Part shown: one piece after another, positions 7,717 to 15,715 of the stretch
How positions within the stretch are numbered: position 1 is the first letter of the stretch
Layout of the letters: the number at the start of each line of letters is the position of its first letter
Origin: Flavobacteriales bacterium
GTDB taxonomy: Bacteria; Bacteroidota; Bacteroidia; Flavobacteriales; BACL11
Assembly: GCA_018647945.1 (NCBI GenBank)
Contig: JABGSE010000042.1
Coordinates: 1-34,609 of the forward strand
Reading direction: 5' to 3'
DNA: 34,609 nucleotides
Notes under the pieces: model-generated
Seen by the model: the letters and a program-made list of their open reading frames with translations, nothing else
What the model was told of the DNA's origin: nothing
Database searches by the model: none
Position numbers and translations under genes: made by a program

Positions 7717-8700
7717 TTAAGAGTAAATTTTAATTGTTTCTCTAAGCAATTCCTCTTTATCAATTGGCACCACACCTACCTTCTGACAAACTATGCCTCC
7801 TGAAAGGGATGATATTTTAGAAATATTTTTAGAGTTTACTCCAGATGAAAGTAGAAGTGAAGCAACAGAAATAACTGAGTCACCAGCACCAGAAACATCA
7901 ACAACAGGTCCTCCATAAGCTGGAGTGTGAACAAATCCCTTATCTGAATTTATACAAATACCTCTTTCAGAAAGAGTGAGTAGAATAGCTGATGCGTTTA
8001 ATTTATCTTTTAATATTGATGTTGCTTTTTCTAATTCTTTATCATTCTTATCGTCAAACTCAATCTCTATTCCCTCTTTAATTTCTTTCAAGTTAGGTTT
8101 AAAAATATCACAATCCTGATACAATAAAAAGTTATCTTTTTTAGGGTCTACAATTATTGGGATATTTAATTGTTTTGCTTTTTTAATTAACTTCTTAATC
8201 GTTTTAGGAGTCAGTACTCCTTTGTTATAATCTTGTAAAATAATTACGGATGTTTCCTCAAGTAATTGTTCAACTGTATTTAAAAATTTATCTTCAATGG
8301 TAATAGGATATCTATCTTCTTCATCAACTCTAAGTTGATGTTTGTTTTCGGAAATAATCCTAGTCTTTACCGTTGTTTTTCTCTGATCAGAAATAAGAAT
8401 ACCCTCAGTTGAGAGATTGGCTTTTATCATTAATTTGTTAAACCTGATTCCGTTATTATCATTTCCAATAACTGAACATAATATAGGTGTTGCTCCTAAC
8501 GCTTTTATGTTTAAAGCGCAGTTAGCGGCTCCTCCTAATCTTGTTTCGTGCTTTTCAATATCTACAACAGAAACAGGAGCTTCTGGAGACATTCTTTCAA
8601 TTTTACCCCACATATATGTGTCAATCATGGAATCTCCTACAATTAGCACTTTTTTGTTGTTGAAACTCTGGAAGATGTCTTTTATTTTTTCCTCTTTCAT
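7717..8700 (-). CDS. PfkB-family kinase, HldE N-domain/RfaE1 type (heptose-7-phosphate kinase)
   Basis: The 327-residue protein is a ribokinase-fold sugar kinase matching the kinase half of HldE, which phosphorylates D-glycero-D-manno-heptose-7-phosphate for ADP-heptose and LPS core synthesis. Seen are MSPEAPVSVVDIEKHETRLGGAANCALNIKALGA (in parts, SPEAPV and GGAANCALN), RIISENKHQLRVDEED, DYNKGVLTP, VDPKKDNFLLY, FKPNLKE and the catalytic loop DVSGAGDS, with Asp as base. HldE usually reads GAGDT. The cytidylyl/adenylyltransferase half is absent, so this is a stand-alone kinase whose partner would be elsewhere. Its ATG overlaps the aspC stop (ATGA). Confidence 0.82.
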   Translation of the reverse strand: MKEEKIKDIFQSFNNKKVLIVGDSMIDTYMWGKIERMSPEAPVSVVDIEKHETRLGGAANCALNIKALGATPILCSVIGNDNNGIRFNKLMIKANLSTEGILISDQRKTTVKTRIISENKHQLRVDEEDRYPITIEDKFLNTVEQLLEETSVIILQDYNKGVLTPKTIKKLIKKAKQLNIPIIVDPKKDNFLLYQDCDIFKPNLKEIKEGIEIEFDDKNDKELEKATSILKDKLNASAILLTLSERGICINSDKGFVHTPAYGGPVVDVSGAGDSVISVASLLLSSGVNSKNISKISSLSGGIVCQKVGVVPIDKEELLRETIKIYS

Positions 8701-9890
8701 TTTAACTTTTCTAATTGAATTTTAATTCTGTTGAAGGCTTCTATTAAATTTTCTTCAGATGCTGCATAAGAAATTCTGATACATTCAGGATTACCAAAAG
8801 CTGTTCCTGATACAAAAGCAACATAACAACTATTAAGTAAGTATAAACACAAATCGTCAGAATTATTTATTATATTTTCTCCATCTGATTTTCCAAAGTA
8901 ATAGGATACATCTGGAAAAAGATAAAAAGCTCCTTGAGGAACATTACATTTCATTCCCTCAATTTCAGAAATTTTATTCAACACTAAATCTCTTCTTTTC
9001 AGGAAGATATCTTTCATAAACATAATTTCGGAAGGATTAGCAATCATTGCTGTTTCTGCAGCTTTCTGTGAAATAGAGCAAGTTGCAGAAGTTACTTGAC
9101 CTTGTATTTTATTACAGGCTTTTGCAATCCAAAGTGGAGCACCAATAAAACCAACTCTCCACCCAGTCATGGCAAAGCCTTTTGACACTCCATTTACGGT
9201 TATCACTCTACCTTTTAATGATGAAATAGTTCCAATGCTAAAATGATTTCCAGTAAAGTTGATATGTTCGTAAATCTCATCTGCAATAATATAGATGTCA
9301 GGATATTTTTCTAACATCTCCGTAATTTCTTCTAATTCAGATTGAGTAAAAACTGTTCCGCTCGGATTACAAGGGGAGGAGAACATCAATATTTTTGTTT
9401 TAGGAGTAATGTATTTTTCTATTTCTTTTGCGGTAACCTTAAAATCATTATCTATTGAGGATGGAATTTCTATAGGATTTCCTTCAGCTAGTTTTACAAT
9501 TTCCGAATAGCTTACCCAATAAGGTGCCGGAAGTAAAACTTCATCTCCATCATTTAATAAACTTAAACATACATTTGCTAAGGATTGTTTTGCTCCCGTA
9601 GAAACAACTATTTCTTCTGGAGAATAGTCTAGGTTATTATCTCTTTTAAATTTTTCTGAAATTGCTTTTCTTAATTCTATCATTCCAGGAACAGGAGTGT
9701 AGTGAGAGAAATTATCGTCAATTGCTTTTTTTGCGGACTCCTTTATGAAATTTGGAGTATCAAAATCTGGTTCTCCTAAACTAAGAGCAATTACATTGTG
9801 CCCTTTTTCTTTCAATTCTCTACTCATCCTTGCCATTGCTAGTGTTGCCGACTCAGATAATCTGTTTAATCTTTCTGAAACTTTTGTCAT
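8697..9890 (-). CDS. aspC: Class I pyridoxal-phosphate aminotransferase (aspartate aminotransferase-like)
   Basis: This 397-residue fold-type I aminotransferase should exchange amino groups between aspartate and 2-oxoglutarate. The PLP lysine is Lys237 in GVSKGFAMTGWRVGF. Other signatures are LGEPDFDTP, YTPVPGMIELRKAI, STGAKQSL, PAPYWVSY, SSPCNPSGTV (substrate and PLP contacts), ADEIYEHI and, near the C-terminus, CIRISYAAS with the carboxylate-binding Arg. It is the sort often called aspartate aminotransferase Ib; related amino acids may also serve. It is first in the operon leading to porT and has a -7 box 25-32 bases upstream. Confidence 0.92.
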   Translation of the reverse strand: MTKVSERLNRLSESATLAMARMSRELKEKGHNVIALSLGEPDFDTPNFIKESAKKAIDDNFSHYTPVPGMIELRKAISEKFKRDNNLDYSPEEIVVSTGAKQSLANVCLSLLNDGDEVLLPAPYWVSYSEIVKLAEGNPIEIPSSIDNDFKVTAKEIEKYITPKTKILMFSSPCNPSGTVFTQSELEEITEMLEKYPDIYIIADEIYEHINFTGNHFSIGTISSLKGRVITVNGVSKGFAMTGWRVGFIGAPLWIAKACNKIQGQVTSATCSISQKAAETAMIANPSEIMFMKDIFLKRRDLVLNKISEIEGMKCNVPQGAFYLFPDVSYYFGKSDGENIINNSDDLCLYLLNSCYVAFVSGTAFGNPECIRISYAASEENLIEAFNRIKIQLEKLK

Positions 9891-9914
9891 TTTTGGTTTT
9901 TAATTTTTAGTTGT

Positions 9915-9922
9915 CAAATATA
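9915..9922 (-). promoter_or_regulatory. -7 promoter box for the aspC-to-porT operon
   Basis: Minus-strand bases TATATTTG match TAnnTTTG exactly and end 24 bases before the aspC ATG at 9890. It is the only such box I see for the five-gene unit, so it probably drives porT as well. Confidence 0.55.
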
Positions 9923-9970
9923 CTTATTTTTCCTGTAGAAATACTGTATTATTTATTGGACAATTTTTTA

Positions 9971-9978
9971 TAAATTTG
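9971..9978 (+). promoter_or_regulatory. -7 promoter box for the SQAD-repeat gene
   Basis: TAAATTTG matches TAnnTTTG exactly, 26 bases before the ATG at 10005. A TTG at 9956-9958 is too close to be a normally spaced -33 box. Confidence 0.5.
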
Positions 9979-10004
9979 AAGAGTTAAATAATAAACTTAT
10001 AATT

Positions 10005-10340
10005 ATGAAAAAAATAATATTGTTCCTAATAGTATGTCAATTTACATTTTTTGCAAATGCTCAAAAAGTTTATACGGTTGAATATTCTAGTCAGGCTGAT
10101 GTAAAAGTTTTTGTTGTGGATTATGAAAGTCAAGCGGATTTGTGCGTGTATAAAGTAGATTATTCCTCACAAGCAGGTAAGAATGATGGTAATTGGTATT
10201 TTGTGGATTATTCCTCACAGGCAGATAAAAAAATATTTTTTACTGATTATTCCTCACAAGCTGATGTGAAAATATATTTTGTAGAATATAGAAGCCAAGC
10301 AAAATGGAAGAAGAAAGAACAAATGCATTTATTTTATTAA
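10005..10340 (+). CDS. Exported short-repeat protein (DUF6150-like, SQAD repeats)
   Basis: This 111-residue protein has a signal peptide (1-19, ending FFANA before Gln20) and is otherwise built from six copies of a short repeat. The cores are YSSQAD (27-32), YESQAD (40-45), YSSQAG (53-58), YSSQAD (69-74), YSSQAD (82-87) and YRSQAK (95-100). Spacing is 13 residues except for one 16-residue step. Each unit reads as a hydrophobic beta strand plus a polar SQAD turn, suggesting a small repetitive beta fold. I associate it with the DUF6150 group, whose function is unknown. The repeats are also visible in the DNA around 10158, 10206 and 10246. It has its own promoter and is convergent with meaB. Confidence 0.8.
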   Translation: MKKIILFLIVCQFTFFANAQKVYTVEYSSQADVKVFVVDYESQADLCVYKVDYSSQAGKNDGNWYFVDYSSQADKKIFFTDYSSQADVKIYFVEYRSQAKWKKKEQMHLFY

Positions 10341-10460
10341 GTATCTAACAGAGCTTTTGCCAAAAAGAAAACTTGGATTCCATTTTGCAAGGATTTAGAG
10401 AAAGCTTGCGAATTGGGAGTGGGTTGTGAAGAATTGAAAGAGTATTGTACAGAAGAATAA
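10341..10460 (+). other. Open 39-codon stretch in frame after the SQAD-repeat gene stop
   Basis: Directly after the TAA at 10338-10340, the same frame stays open for 39 codons to a second TAA at 10458-10460. There is no in-frame ATG. The conceptual peptide has coding-like composition, with FCKDLEKACELGVGCEELK and then EYCTEE, giving four regularly spaced cysteines (gaps of 6, 5 and 6 residues). It could be the remnant of a broken gene, a stop-codon read-through extension, or chance. The cysteine and ACELG pattern faintly resembles Sel1-like cysteine-rich repeats. The last base abuts the meaB stop codon on the other strand. Confidence 0.35.
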
Positions 10461-11402
10461 CTATAGTTTTTCTAGAATCCGATAGATTGTCTTTCCTTTA
10501 GTTAACTGATTTTCTAGGATTTCTAGTTTTCTTTCTGATAAAAGAGCATTGTATTTTTTATTTCCTAACTCTTCTTTTATAGTGTGGTGTAACCAATAGA
10601 TGTTTTGTCTTTTTCTATTTTCACTTTTCCAGTTTGAGGATGTCATTTGAGAATTGTAATTTTTTATAGTATCCCAAATTTCTGTAATACCAGTATTTTC
10701 TAAAGAGGAACAAAAAGCAACTTTTGGAGTCCAACCATTTTCCATTACAGGAAATAAATGTAATGCTCTCTGGTATTCCTGTTTTGCAATTGCAGACTTC
10801 TGCATATTATCACCATCTGCTTTTGTAATAACTAGTATATCTGCAAGTTCCATTATACCTCTTTTTATTCCCTGTAGTTCATCTCCAGCACCTGCAAGCA
10901 TCAACAGTAAAAAGAAATCACAAATATTACTTACTGTAGTTTCCGATTGCCCAACTCCAACAGTTTCTATTAGAATAATGTCAAATCCAGCTGTTTCACA
11001 AAGTACAATACTGTCTTTAGTTTTACTTGCAATACCACCTAAAGTTCCTGAGGATGGGGAAGGCCTAATAAAAGCATTTTCATCTACCGATAGTTGGTGC
11101 ATTCTACTTTTGTCTCCTAAAATACTACCTTGAGTTTTCTCGGAAGTAGGATCAATAGCAAGTACTGCAACTTTATGTCCATTGGATGTGAGAAGTTTTC
11201 CAAATGTTTCAATAAAAGTACTTTTTCCTACACCAGGTACTCCCGTTATTCCTATTCGGATGGAGTTTCCACTATGAGGTAAACAATTTGAAATTAAGTT
11301 TTGTGCTAATATATTATCTGTTTCTAAGGAACTTTCTAAAAGAGTAATTCCTTTTGCTACTGCTACTTTGTTTCCTTCTAGTATTTCCTTAAATAAGTCC
11401 AT
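10461..11402 (-). CDS. meaB: Methylmalonyl-CoA mutase-associated GTPase MeaB (ArgK family)
   Basis: MeaB is a G3E-family GTPase chaperone that protects methylmalonyl-CoA mutase and gates its cobalamin loading. The 313-residue protein has the P-loop GVPGVGKS (54-61), AVLAIDPTSEKTQGSILGDKSRM in parts (VLAIDPTS, GSILGDK), ETVGVGQSE (switch region), AGAGDELQGIKRGIMELAD in parts (GDELQGIK) and the nucleotide-base motif ITKADG (NKAD equivalent). Its ATG directly abuts the ridA stop codon, so it ends the serC-to-meaB operon. The mutase itself is not in the window. Confidence 0.93.
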   Translation of the reverse strand: MDLFKEILEGNKVAVAKGITLLESSLETDNILAQNLISNCLPHSGNSIRIGITGVPGVGKSTFIETFGKLLTSNGHKVAVLAIDPTSEKTQGSILGDKSRMHQLSVDENAFIRPSPSSGTLGGIASKTKDSIVLCETAGFDIILIETVGVGQSETTVSNICDFFLLLMLAGAGDELQGIKRGIMELADILVITKADGDNMQKSAIAKQEYQRALHLFPVMENGWTPKVAFCSSLENTGITEIWDTIKNYNSQMTSSNWKSENRKRQNIYWLHHTIKEELGNKKYNALLSERKLEILENQLTKGKTIYRILEKL

Positions 11403-11783
11403 TTATTTTACGGCAATTACCGATATTTCTACATTTACATTTTTTGGCAACACAGAAACTTCTACCGCCTCTCTTGCAGGAGGATTGTCTGAAAAATAAG
11501 AAGAGTAAACTTCATTTATTTCAGAATATTGATTCATTTCATTCATAAAAATAGAACACTTTACTACGTTTTTAAAATCCATATTTGCAGCTTTTAAAAC
11601 CTCTGAAATATTTTTCATTACTTGATGAGTTTCCTCTGTAATATTATCCATTACCAATTCTCCAGTTTCAGGGTTTATAGCTATTTGTCCTGAACAATAT
11701 AAAGTGTTTCCACTCAAAATAGCTTGACTATAAGGGCCGATAGCTTCAGGAGCTTCTGGTGTTGTTATTACTTTTTTACTCAT
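11403..11783 (-). CDS. ridA: RidA-family enamine/imine deaminase
   Basis: RidA hydrolyses reactive enamines and imines such as 2-aminoacrylate that are released by PLP enzymes acting on serine or threonine and that damage other PLP enzymes. The 126-residue protein is the usual length. It shows APEAIGPYSQAI, LYCSGQIAINPETGELV and PPAREAVEVSVLPK, with the substrate-carboxylate Arg. It lies between yggS (6 bases) and meaB (0 bases) in an operon with two serine synthesis genes, a setting that fits the role. Confidence 0.95.
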   Translation of the reverse strand: MSKKVITTPEAPEAIGPYSQAILSGNTLYCSGQIAINPETGELVMDNITEETHQVMKNISEVLKAANMDFKNVVKCSIFMNEMNQYSEINEVYSSYFSDNPPAREAVEVSVLPKNVNVEISVIAVK

Positions 11784-11789
11784 AATAGT

Positions 11790-12428
11790 TTAATAGTTTC
11801 TGTTGCCAAATATAGTACTTCCTATTCTAATCATAGTACTTCCGCAATCTATAGCAATTTTATAGTCTCCACTCATTCCCATTGACAGGGTATTCATTTG
11901 TTTGTGTTTTTTGTAAATATCAGATAGGAAAGAGAATTCTTCTTTTATCTGAATTTCATTTTTGGTAAAAGTAGCCATTCCCATCAATCCGATAATATTT
12001 ACATTTTTATAACTTTCTAATTTTGGTATTATATCTTTTATTTCCTCTGAAGAAAAACCAAATTTTGCACTTTCTCTGGTGATATGAACTTGCAGTAAAC
12101 AATCTATAATTCTGTTGTTTTGCTTTCCTCTTTTGTCTATTTCAATCAAAAGTTTTTCAGAATCTACTCCATGTATTAAACTTACAAAAGGAGCTATAAA
12201 CTTTACCTTATTAGTTTGCAAATGACCAATCATGTGCCATTGTATGTTTTTAGGAAGTTTGTTGTGCTTTTCTACTAATTCCTGAACCTTGTTTTCTCCA
12301 AAAATAAGTTGCCCAGAGTTATAGGCTTTTTCAATATCAGAAATCGGTTTTGTTTTAGATACCGCTACCAAGGTAACTCCCTCAGGAATTTCACTTTTCA
12401 TTTTCTGAATATTTTCAGAAATACTCAT
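11790..12428 (-). CDS. yggS: YggS/PLPBP-family pyridoxal-phosphate-binding protein
   Basis: This alanine racemase-fold protein binds PLP without a known reaction and keeps vitamin B6 and amino-acid pools balanced. The 212-residue protein has the PLP lysine Lys25 in VAVSKTKP, then FGENKVQEL, WHMIGHLQTNKVK, the HGVDS segment, MGMATF, LSMGMSGDY and IRIGSTIFG (phosphate-binding end). These are the family's standard motifs. Its ATG shares one base with the stop of the DUF1015 gene (TAATG), so translation is probably coupled. Confidence 0.94.
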   Translation of the reverse strand: MSISENIQKMKSEIPEGVTLVAVSKTKPISDIEKAYNSGQLIFGENKVQELVEKHNKLPKNIQWHMIGHLQTNKVKFIAPFVSLIHGVDSEKLLIEIDKRGKQNNRIIDCLLQVHITRESAKFGFSSEEIKDIIPKLESYKNVNIIGLMGMATFTKNEIQIKEEFSFLSDIYKKHKQMNTLSMGMSGDYKIAIDCGSTMIRIGSTIFGNRNY

Positions 12429-13660
12429 TAATCTAATTTATAAATGGTTACTCCCGATCTTAACTTAGGTTTGATATAAGTACTTTTAGGAGGCATTATT
12501 TCGTTATGATCTGCAACTTTTTTTAGAGATTCTATATCGATTGGCTTTAGGATAAAAGCAATTGAATATTCCTGACGATCAACTTTGTTTTTTAGTTCTT
12601 CCAAAGGAATAGTTCCATCATAAAAACTAATGTTGGAGTCCGTTTTTTCATCTGTAATTCCTAAAATAGGTGATAATATACTTTCAGATAAAATAGATGG
12701 ATCTAAACTTTCGGATGTAGAATTATATTTTTTGGAATGTGCAATTAAAGAATACCAAACCCCTGATAAATACATGCTTATTTCATCTTTTAAAGTAGGA
12801 TAGTATATGTTTTTTCCTTTTTCTGAAACAGTGTAATTGTTTTCTATTTTATAGATTAATTTATTTGTAGTTAGTCCGTTAGTATGTTTTATTAATCGGT
12901 TAAAATTAATAATATTTAACTCGCTTTCCGGAATAAGATAACTCATAAAAAAATTGAAATTATCTTCTGGATTGTAATTCGGATGTTCTTTTCTTATGTT
13001 TTGGCATAATAGGGAAGAAGAGGCAGATCTATGATGTCCGTCCGCAATGTACATGATATCCGTTTTTTTAAATTCAGAGATAATATTTTCTATATGTTCT
13101 TTTTCTCCTATTTTCCAAAGTTTGTGTAGCACTTTGTTGGTAGTAGTAAATTCATATTCTGATCTCTCTTTTATTGTTTTCTTAATAATGAAATTTATGT
13201 TTTCACTATCTTTGTAAGTAAGTAGAACAGGATCTGCATTAAACCCTGTAGTTTGCAGATAGCTCTTAAACATTTCCTCTCTTTTGGTTATGGTTTGTTC
13301 GTGTATTTTTATGTTCCCATTTAAGTAGTCATCTACAGAAGTGGCAGCAATTATTCCAGTAAAAACATTGTTTTCAGTTCTTTGTTGATAGATGTAAAAA
13401 CAATTTTCTTCCTCCTGAAATAATATTCCTTCTTTTACGAAATCTGAGAATTTTTCTTTTACTAAATGAAATTTTTCTTTTCCAAACTTTTTCTCCTGTT
13501 TGTTGTAATCAGGATTAATAATGTGTAAAAAAGTATAAGGATTATTGTCTAATTTTTCTTGCAGGGTATCGTCAGAATAAGTGAGATAAGACCTAGAAGC
13601 AACAAGGTTTACCTTGTCTCTTTTTGGTCGTACCGCTTTAAATGGCCTAACAATTGTCAT
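12428..13660 (-). CDS. DUF1015-family protein
   Basis: This 410-residue protein belongs to the DUF1015 family, conserved in bacteria and of unproven function. Diagnostic features are the start IVRPFKAVRPKRDKVN, in parts RPFKAVRP, an early HIINPD segment, and the central motif MYIADGHHRSASS (ADGHHR), which looks like an active or metal-binding site. It lies between serA (2-base gap) and yggS (1-base overlap). DUF1015 genes beside serine synthesis genes are familiar to me from Bacteroidota, so a link to serine or phosphoserine metabolism is a reasonable but untested inference. No signal peptide or membrane segment is visible. Confidence 0.88.
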   Translation of the reverse strand: MTIVRPFKAVRPKRDKVNLVASRSYLTYSDDTLQEKLDNNPYTFLHIINPDYNKQEKKFGKEKFHLVKEKFSDFVKEGILFQEEENCFYIYQQRTENNVFTGIIAATSVDDYLNGNIKIHEQTITKREEMFKSYLQTTGFNADPVLLTYKDSENINFIIKKTIKERSEYEFTTTNKVLHKLWKIGEKEHIENIISEFKKTDIMYIADGHHRSASSSLLCQNIRKEHPNYNPEDNFNFFMSYLIPESELNIINFNRLIKHTNGLTTNKLIYKIENNYTVSEKGKNIYYPTLKDEISMYLSGVWYSLIAHSKKYNSTSESLDPSILSESILSPILGITDEKTDSNISFYDGTIPLEELKNKVDRQEYSIAFILKPIDIESLKKVADHNEIMPPKSTYIKPKLRSGVTIYKLD

Positions 13661-13662
13661 TT

Positions 13663-14622
13663 CTATTTATTAAAAAATGTTATGATTTTATCTGCTAATT
13701 CTGCACCTATTCTATCCTGAGCTTCTAAGGTAGCAGCACCAATATGTGGAGTTAAAGAAATACTATTGTGCATCATTAAATACATACTAGGATTTGGCTC
13801 GTTTGTAAATACATCTAAAGCAGCATATTCTAACTTTCCTTTGTCTAAGGCAAACATTAAAGCATCCTCATCAATAACACCTCCTCTAGCCGTATTTATT
13901 ATTCCAGCTCCGGTTTTCATTAGTCCAATTTCTTCTGCACCAATCACTGCTTTCTCTCCCGTTTTTGGGATATGTAATGTTACAAAGTCAGAACCTTCCA
14001 AAACATTCTCTAAAGATGTAGTTTCAATAGTGAAGGTCTTTTTGTCTCCATTAAAAAAGCTAAGAGTAATGCTTGCTTCAGTAGTAAATTTATCATGAGT
14101 CAATACATTCATACCAAGTCCTATAGCTCTTTTTGCTACTTCCTGTCCTATTTTTCCGAAACCAATAATTCCTAAAGTTTTACCTGCAAGTTCTTTCCCT
14201 CCAGCATATGCCTTTTTTAGGTCTTTAAAGTTAGTGTCACCTTCTAGTGGCATTTGTCTATTAGACTCATATAAAAATCTAACCATTCCGAAAAGATGAG
14301 AGAAAACTAACTCTGCAACTGAAGAAGAAGATGCTGCTGGAGTATTGTATACTTCTAATCCTTTTTCTTTTGCATATTCTACATCAATGTTGTCCATACC
14401 AACACCACCTCTTCCAATAATCTTTAAATTAGGACAAGCGTCAATTAATTCTTTTCTGGCAGTAGTTGCACTTCTAACAAGTAAAACTTCATAGTTTTCA
14501 CTATTTATTGTAGAAATAAGGTCTTCCTGATTTACTTTTTCTGTAATAACTTCAAATCCTTTTTCTTCTAAAGCTTCAATCCCAGATTTTGAGATGCCAT
14601 CATTTGCTAATATTTTTACCAT
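13663..14622 (-). CDS. serA: D-3-phosphoglycerate dehydrogenase (short form)
   Basis: SerA oxidises 3-phosphoglycerate to 3-phosphohydroxypyruvate with NAD, the first step of serine synthesis. The 319-residue protein has the 2-hydroxyacid dehydrogenase fold: IGRGGVGMDNID, the Rossmann motif GIIGFGKIGQEVA, NTARGGVIDEDAL (catalytic Arg), DVFTNEP (Glu) and LTPHIGAATLEAQ (His). The C-terminal ACT regulatory domain of longer SerA forms is absent, so feedback by serine through that domain is not expected. Another 2-hydroxyacid dehydrogenase is possible by fold alone, but the adjacent serC (1 base upstream) makes SerA the clear reading. Confidence 0.93.
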   Translation of the reverse strand: MVKILANDGISKSGIEALEEKGFEVITEKVNQEDLISTINSENYEVLLVRSATTARKELIDACPNLKIIGRGGVGMDNIDVEYAKEKGLEVYNTPAASSSSVAELVFSHLFGMVRFLYESNRQMPLEGDTNFKDLKKAYAGGKELAGKTLGIIGFGKIGQEVAKRAIGLGMNVLTHDKFTTEASITLSFFNGDKKTFTIETTSLENVLEGSDFVTLHIPKTGEKAVIGAEEIGLMKTGAGIINTARGGVIDEDALMFALDKGKLEYAALDVFTNEPNPSMYLMMHNSISLTPHIGAATLEAQDRIGAELADKIITFFNK

Positions 14623-14623
14623 T

Positions 14624-15691
14624 CTAATTATTTTCTAGGTTTTTCATTACATTTACTAATACATCCACACTTTCCAAAGGAAGAGCGTTGTACATTGAAG
14701 CTCTGTATCCTCCAACTGATCTGTGTCCTTTTAACCCGTTAATTCCTGTGCTAAAGCACATCTGATTGAATACCTCCTCTTTTTCAGAATCTTTTAAAAG
14801 GAAGGTAACATTCATGTTAGATCTGTCTTCTTTTTCTGCAGTTCCTTCAAATAAAGGATTTCTATCAATTTCAGAATAAAGCATTGCTGCTTTTCGATTA
14901 TTTACTTCTTCAATCCATTCTACTCCCCCATGGTTCTTTAACCATTCTAAAGTAAGCATGGAAACATATATTGCAAAAACAGGAGGAGTATTAAACATAC
15001 TATCTTTGCTTATGTGAGTATTATAGTCCAACATTGTAGGAATGGTTCTTCCTGTTTTTCCAAGTATTTCATCTTTTACAATAACTAAAGTAGTTCCTGC
15101 AGGTCCCATATTTTTTTGTGCTCCAGCATAAATTAAATCAAATTTACTCACATCAACTTTTCTACTAAAAATATCAGAACTCATATCGCAAACTATTAAT
15201 GAAGATACTTCTGGAAATTCTTTCATTTGTGTACCATAAATAGTATTGTTTGATGTGCAATGAAAATAATCTACATCTGCAGGAATTTCATATCCTTTTG
15301 GGATATAATTATAATTATTATCTGAAGAATCTCCAACAACAATTATTTCTCCAAATTGTTTTGATTCTGTAATTGCTTTTTTTGCCCAAGCTCCTGTGTT
15401 GGTGTATGCTGCTTTTCCTCCTTCTTTCATTAAATTAAAAGGAACCATCAAAAACTCTAAACTCGCTCCGCCTTGAAGAAAAAGCACTGAATATCCTTCC
15501 GGAACTTCAAGTAATTCTTTCACCAAATTAATAGCTTTGTCCATTACATCAACAAATGGTTTACTTCTGTGAGAAATCTCAATTAAAGATAAATTGTCGT
15601 TGTTAAAATTAAGGATTGATTCGGAAGCTTTTTTCAAGACTTCTTGTGGTAAAATGCAGGGACCTGCGCTGAAATTGTGTTTTTTACTCAT
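14624..15691 (-). CDS. serC: Phosphoserine aminotransferase
   Basis: SerC converts 3-phosphohydroxypyruvate and glutamate to O-phosphoserine. The 355-residue protein starts with the family signature KHNFSAGPCILPQEVL. Other motifs are LIEISHRSKPF, LFLQGGASLEF, TNTGAWAKKA, CTSNNTIYGTQ, and YAGAQKNMGPAGTTLVIV with the PLP lysine Lys193. The end GLKGHRSVGGYRASMYNALPL, in parts GHRSVGGYRASMYNA, is typical. It heads the serine gene group. The 24-base gap from efp holds no TAnnTTTG box, so it may continue the lpx-efp transcript. Confidence 0.96.
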   Translation of the reverse strand: MSKKHNFSAGPCILPQEVLKKASESILNFNNDNLSLIEISHRSKPFVDVMDKAINLVKELLEVPEGYSVLFLQGGASLEFLMVPFNLMKEGGKAAYTNTGAWAKKAITESKQFGEIIVVGDSSDNNYNYIPKGYEIPADVDYFHCTSNNTIYGTQMKEFPEVSSLIVCDMSSDIFSRKVDVSKFDLIYAGAQKNMGPAGTTLVIVKDEILGKTGRTIPTMLDYNTHISKDSMFNTPPVFAIYVSMLTLEWLKNHGGVEWIEEVNNRKAAMLYSEIDRNPLFEGTAEKEDRSNMNVTFLLKDSEKEEVFNQMCFSTGINGLKGHRSVGGYRASMYNALPLESVDVLVNVMKNLENN

Positions 15692-15715
15692 TTAAAGTAT
15701 TTGGTTTTTTGTAAG

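Noticed and set aside
10146-10290. Repeated near-identical DNA units suggesting a CRISPR array or tandem-repeat element
   Set aside because: They are in frame, encode the YSSQAD protein repeat and have no CRISPR-like repeat and spacer structure.
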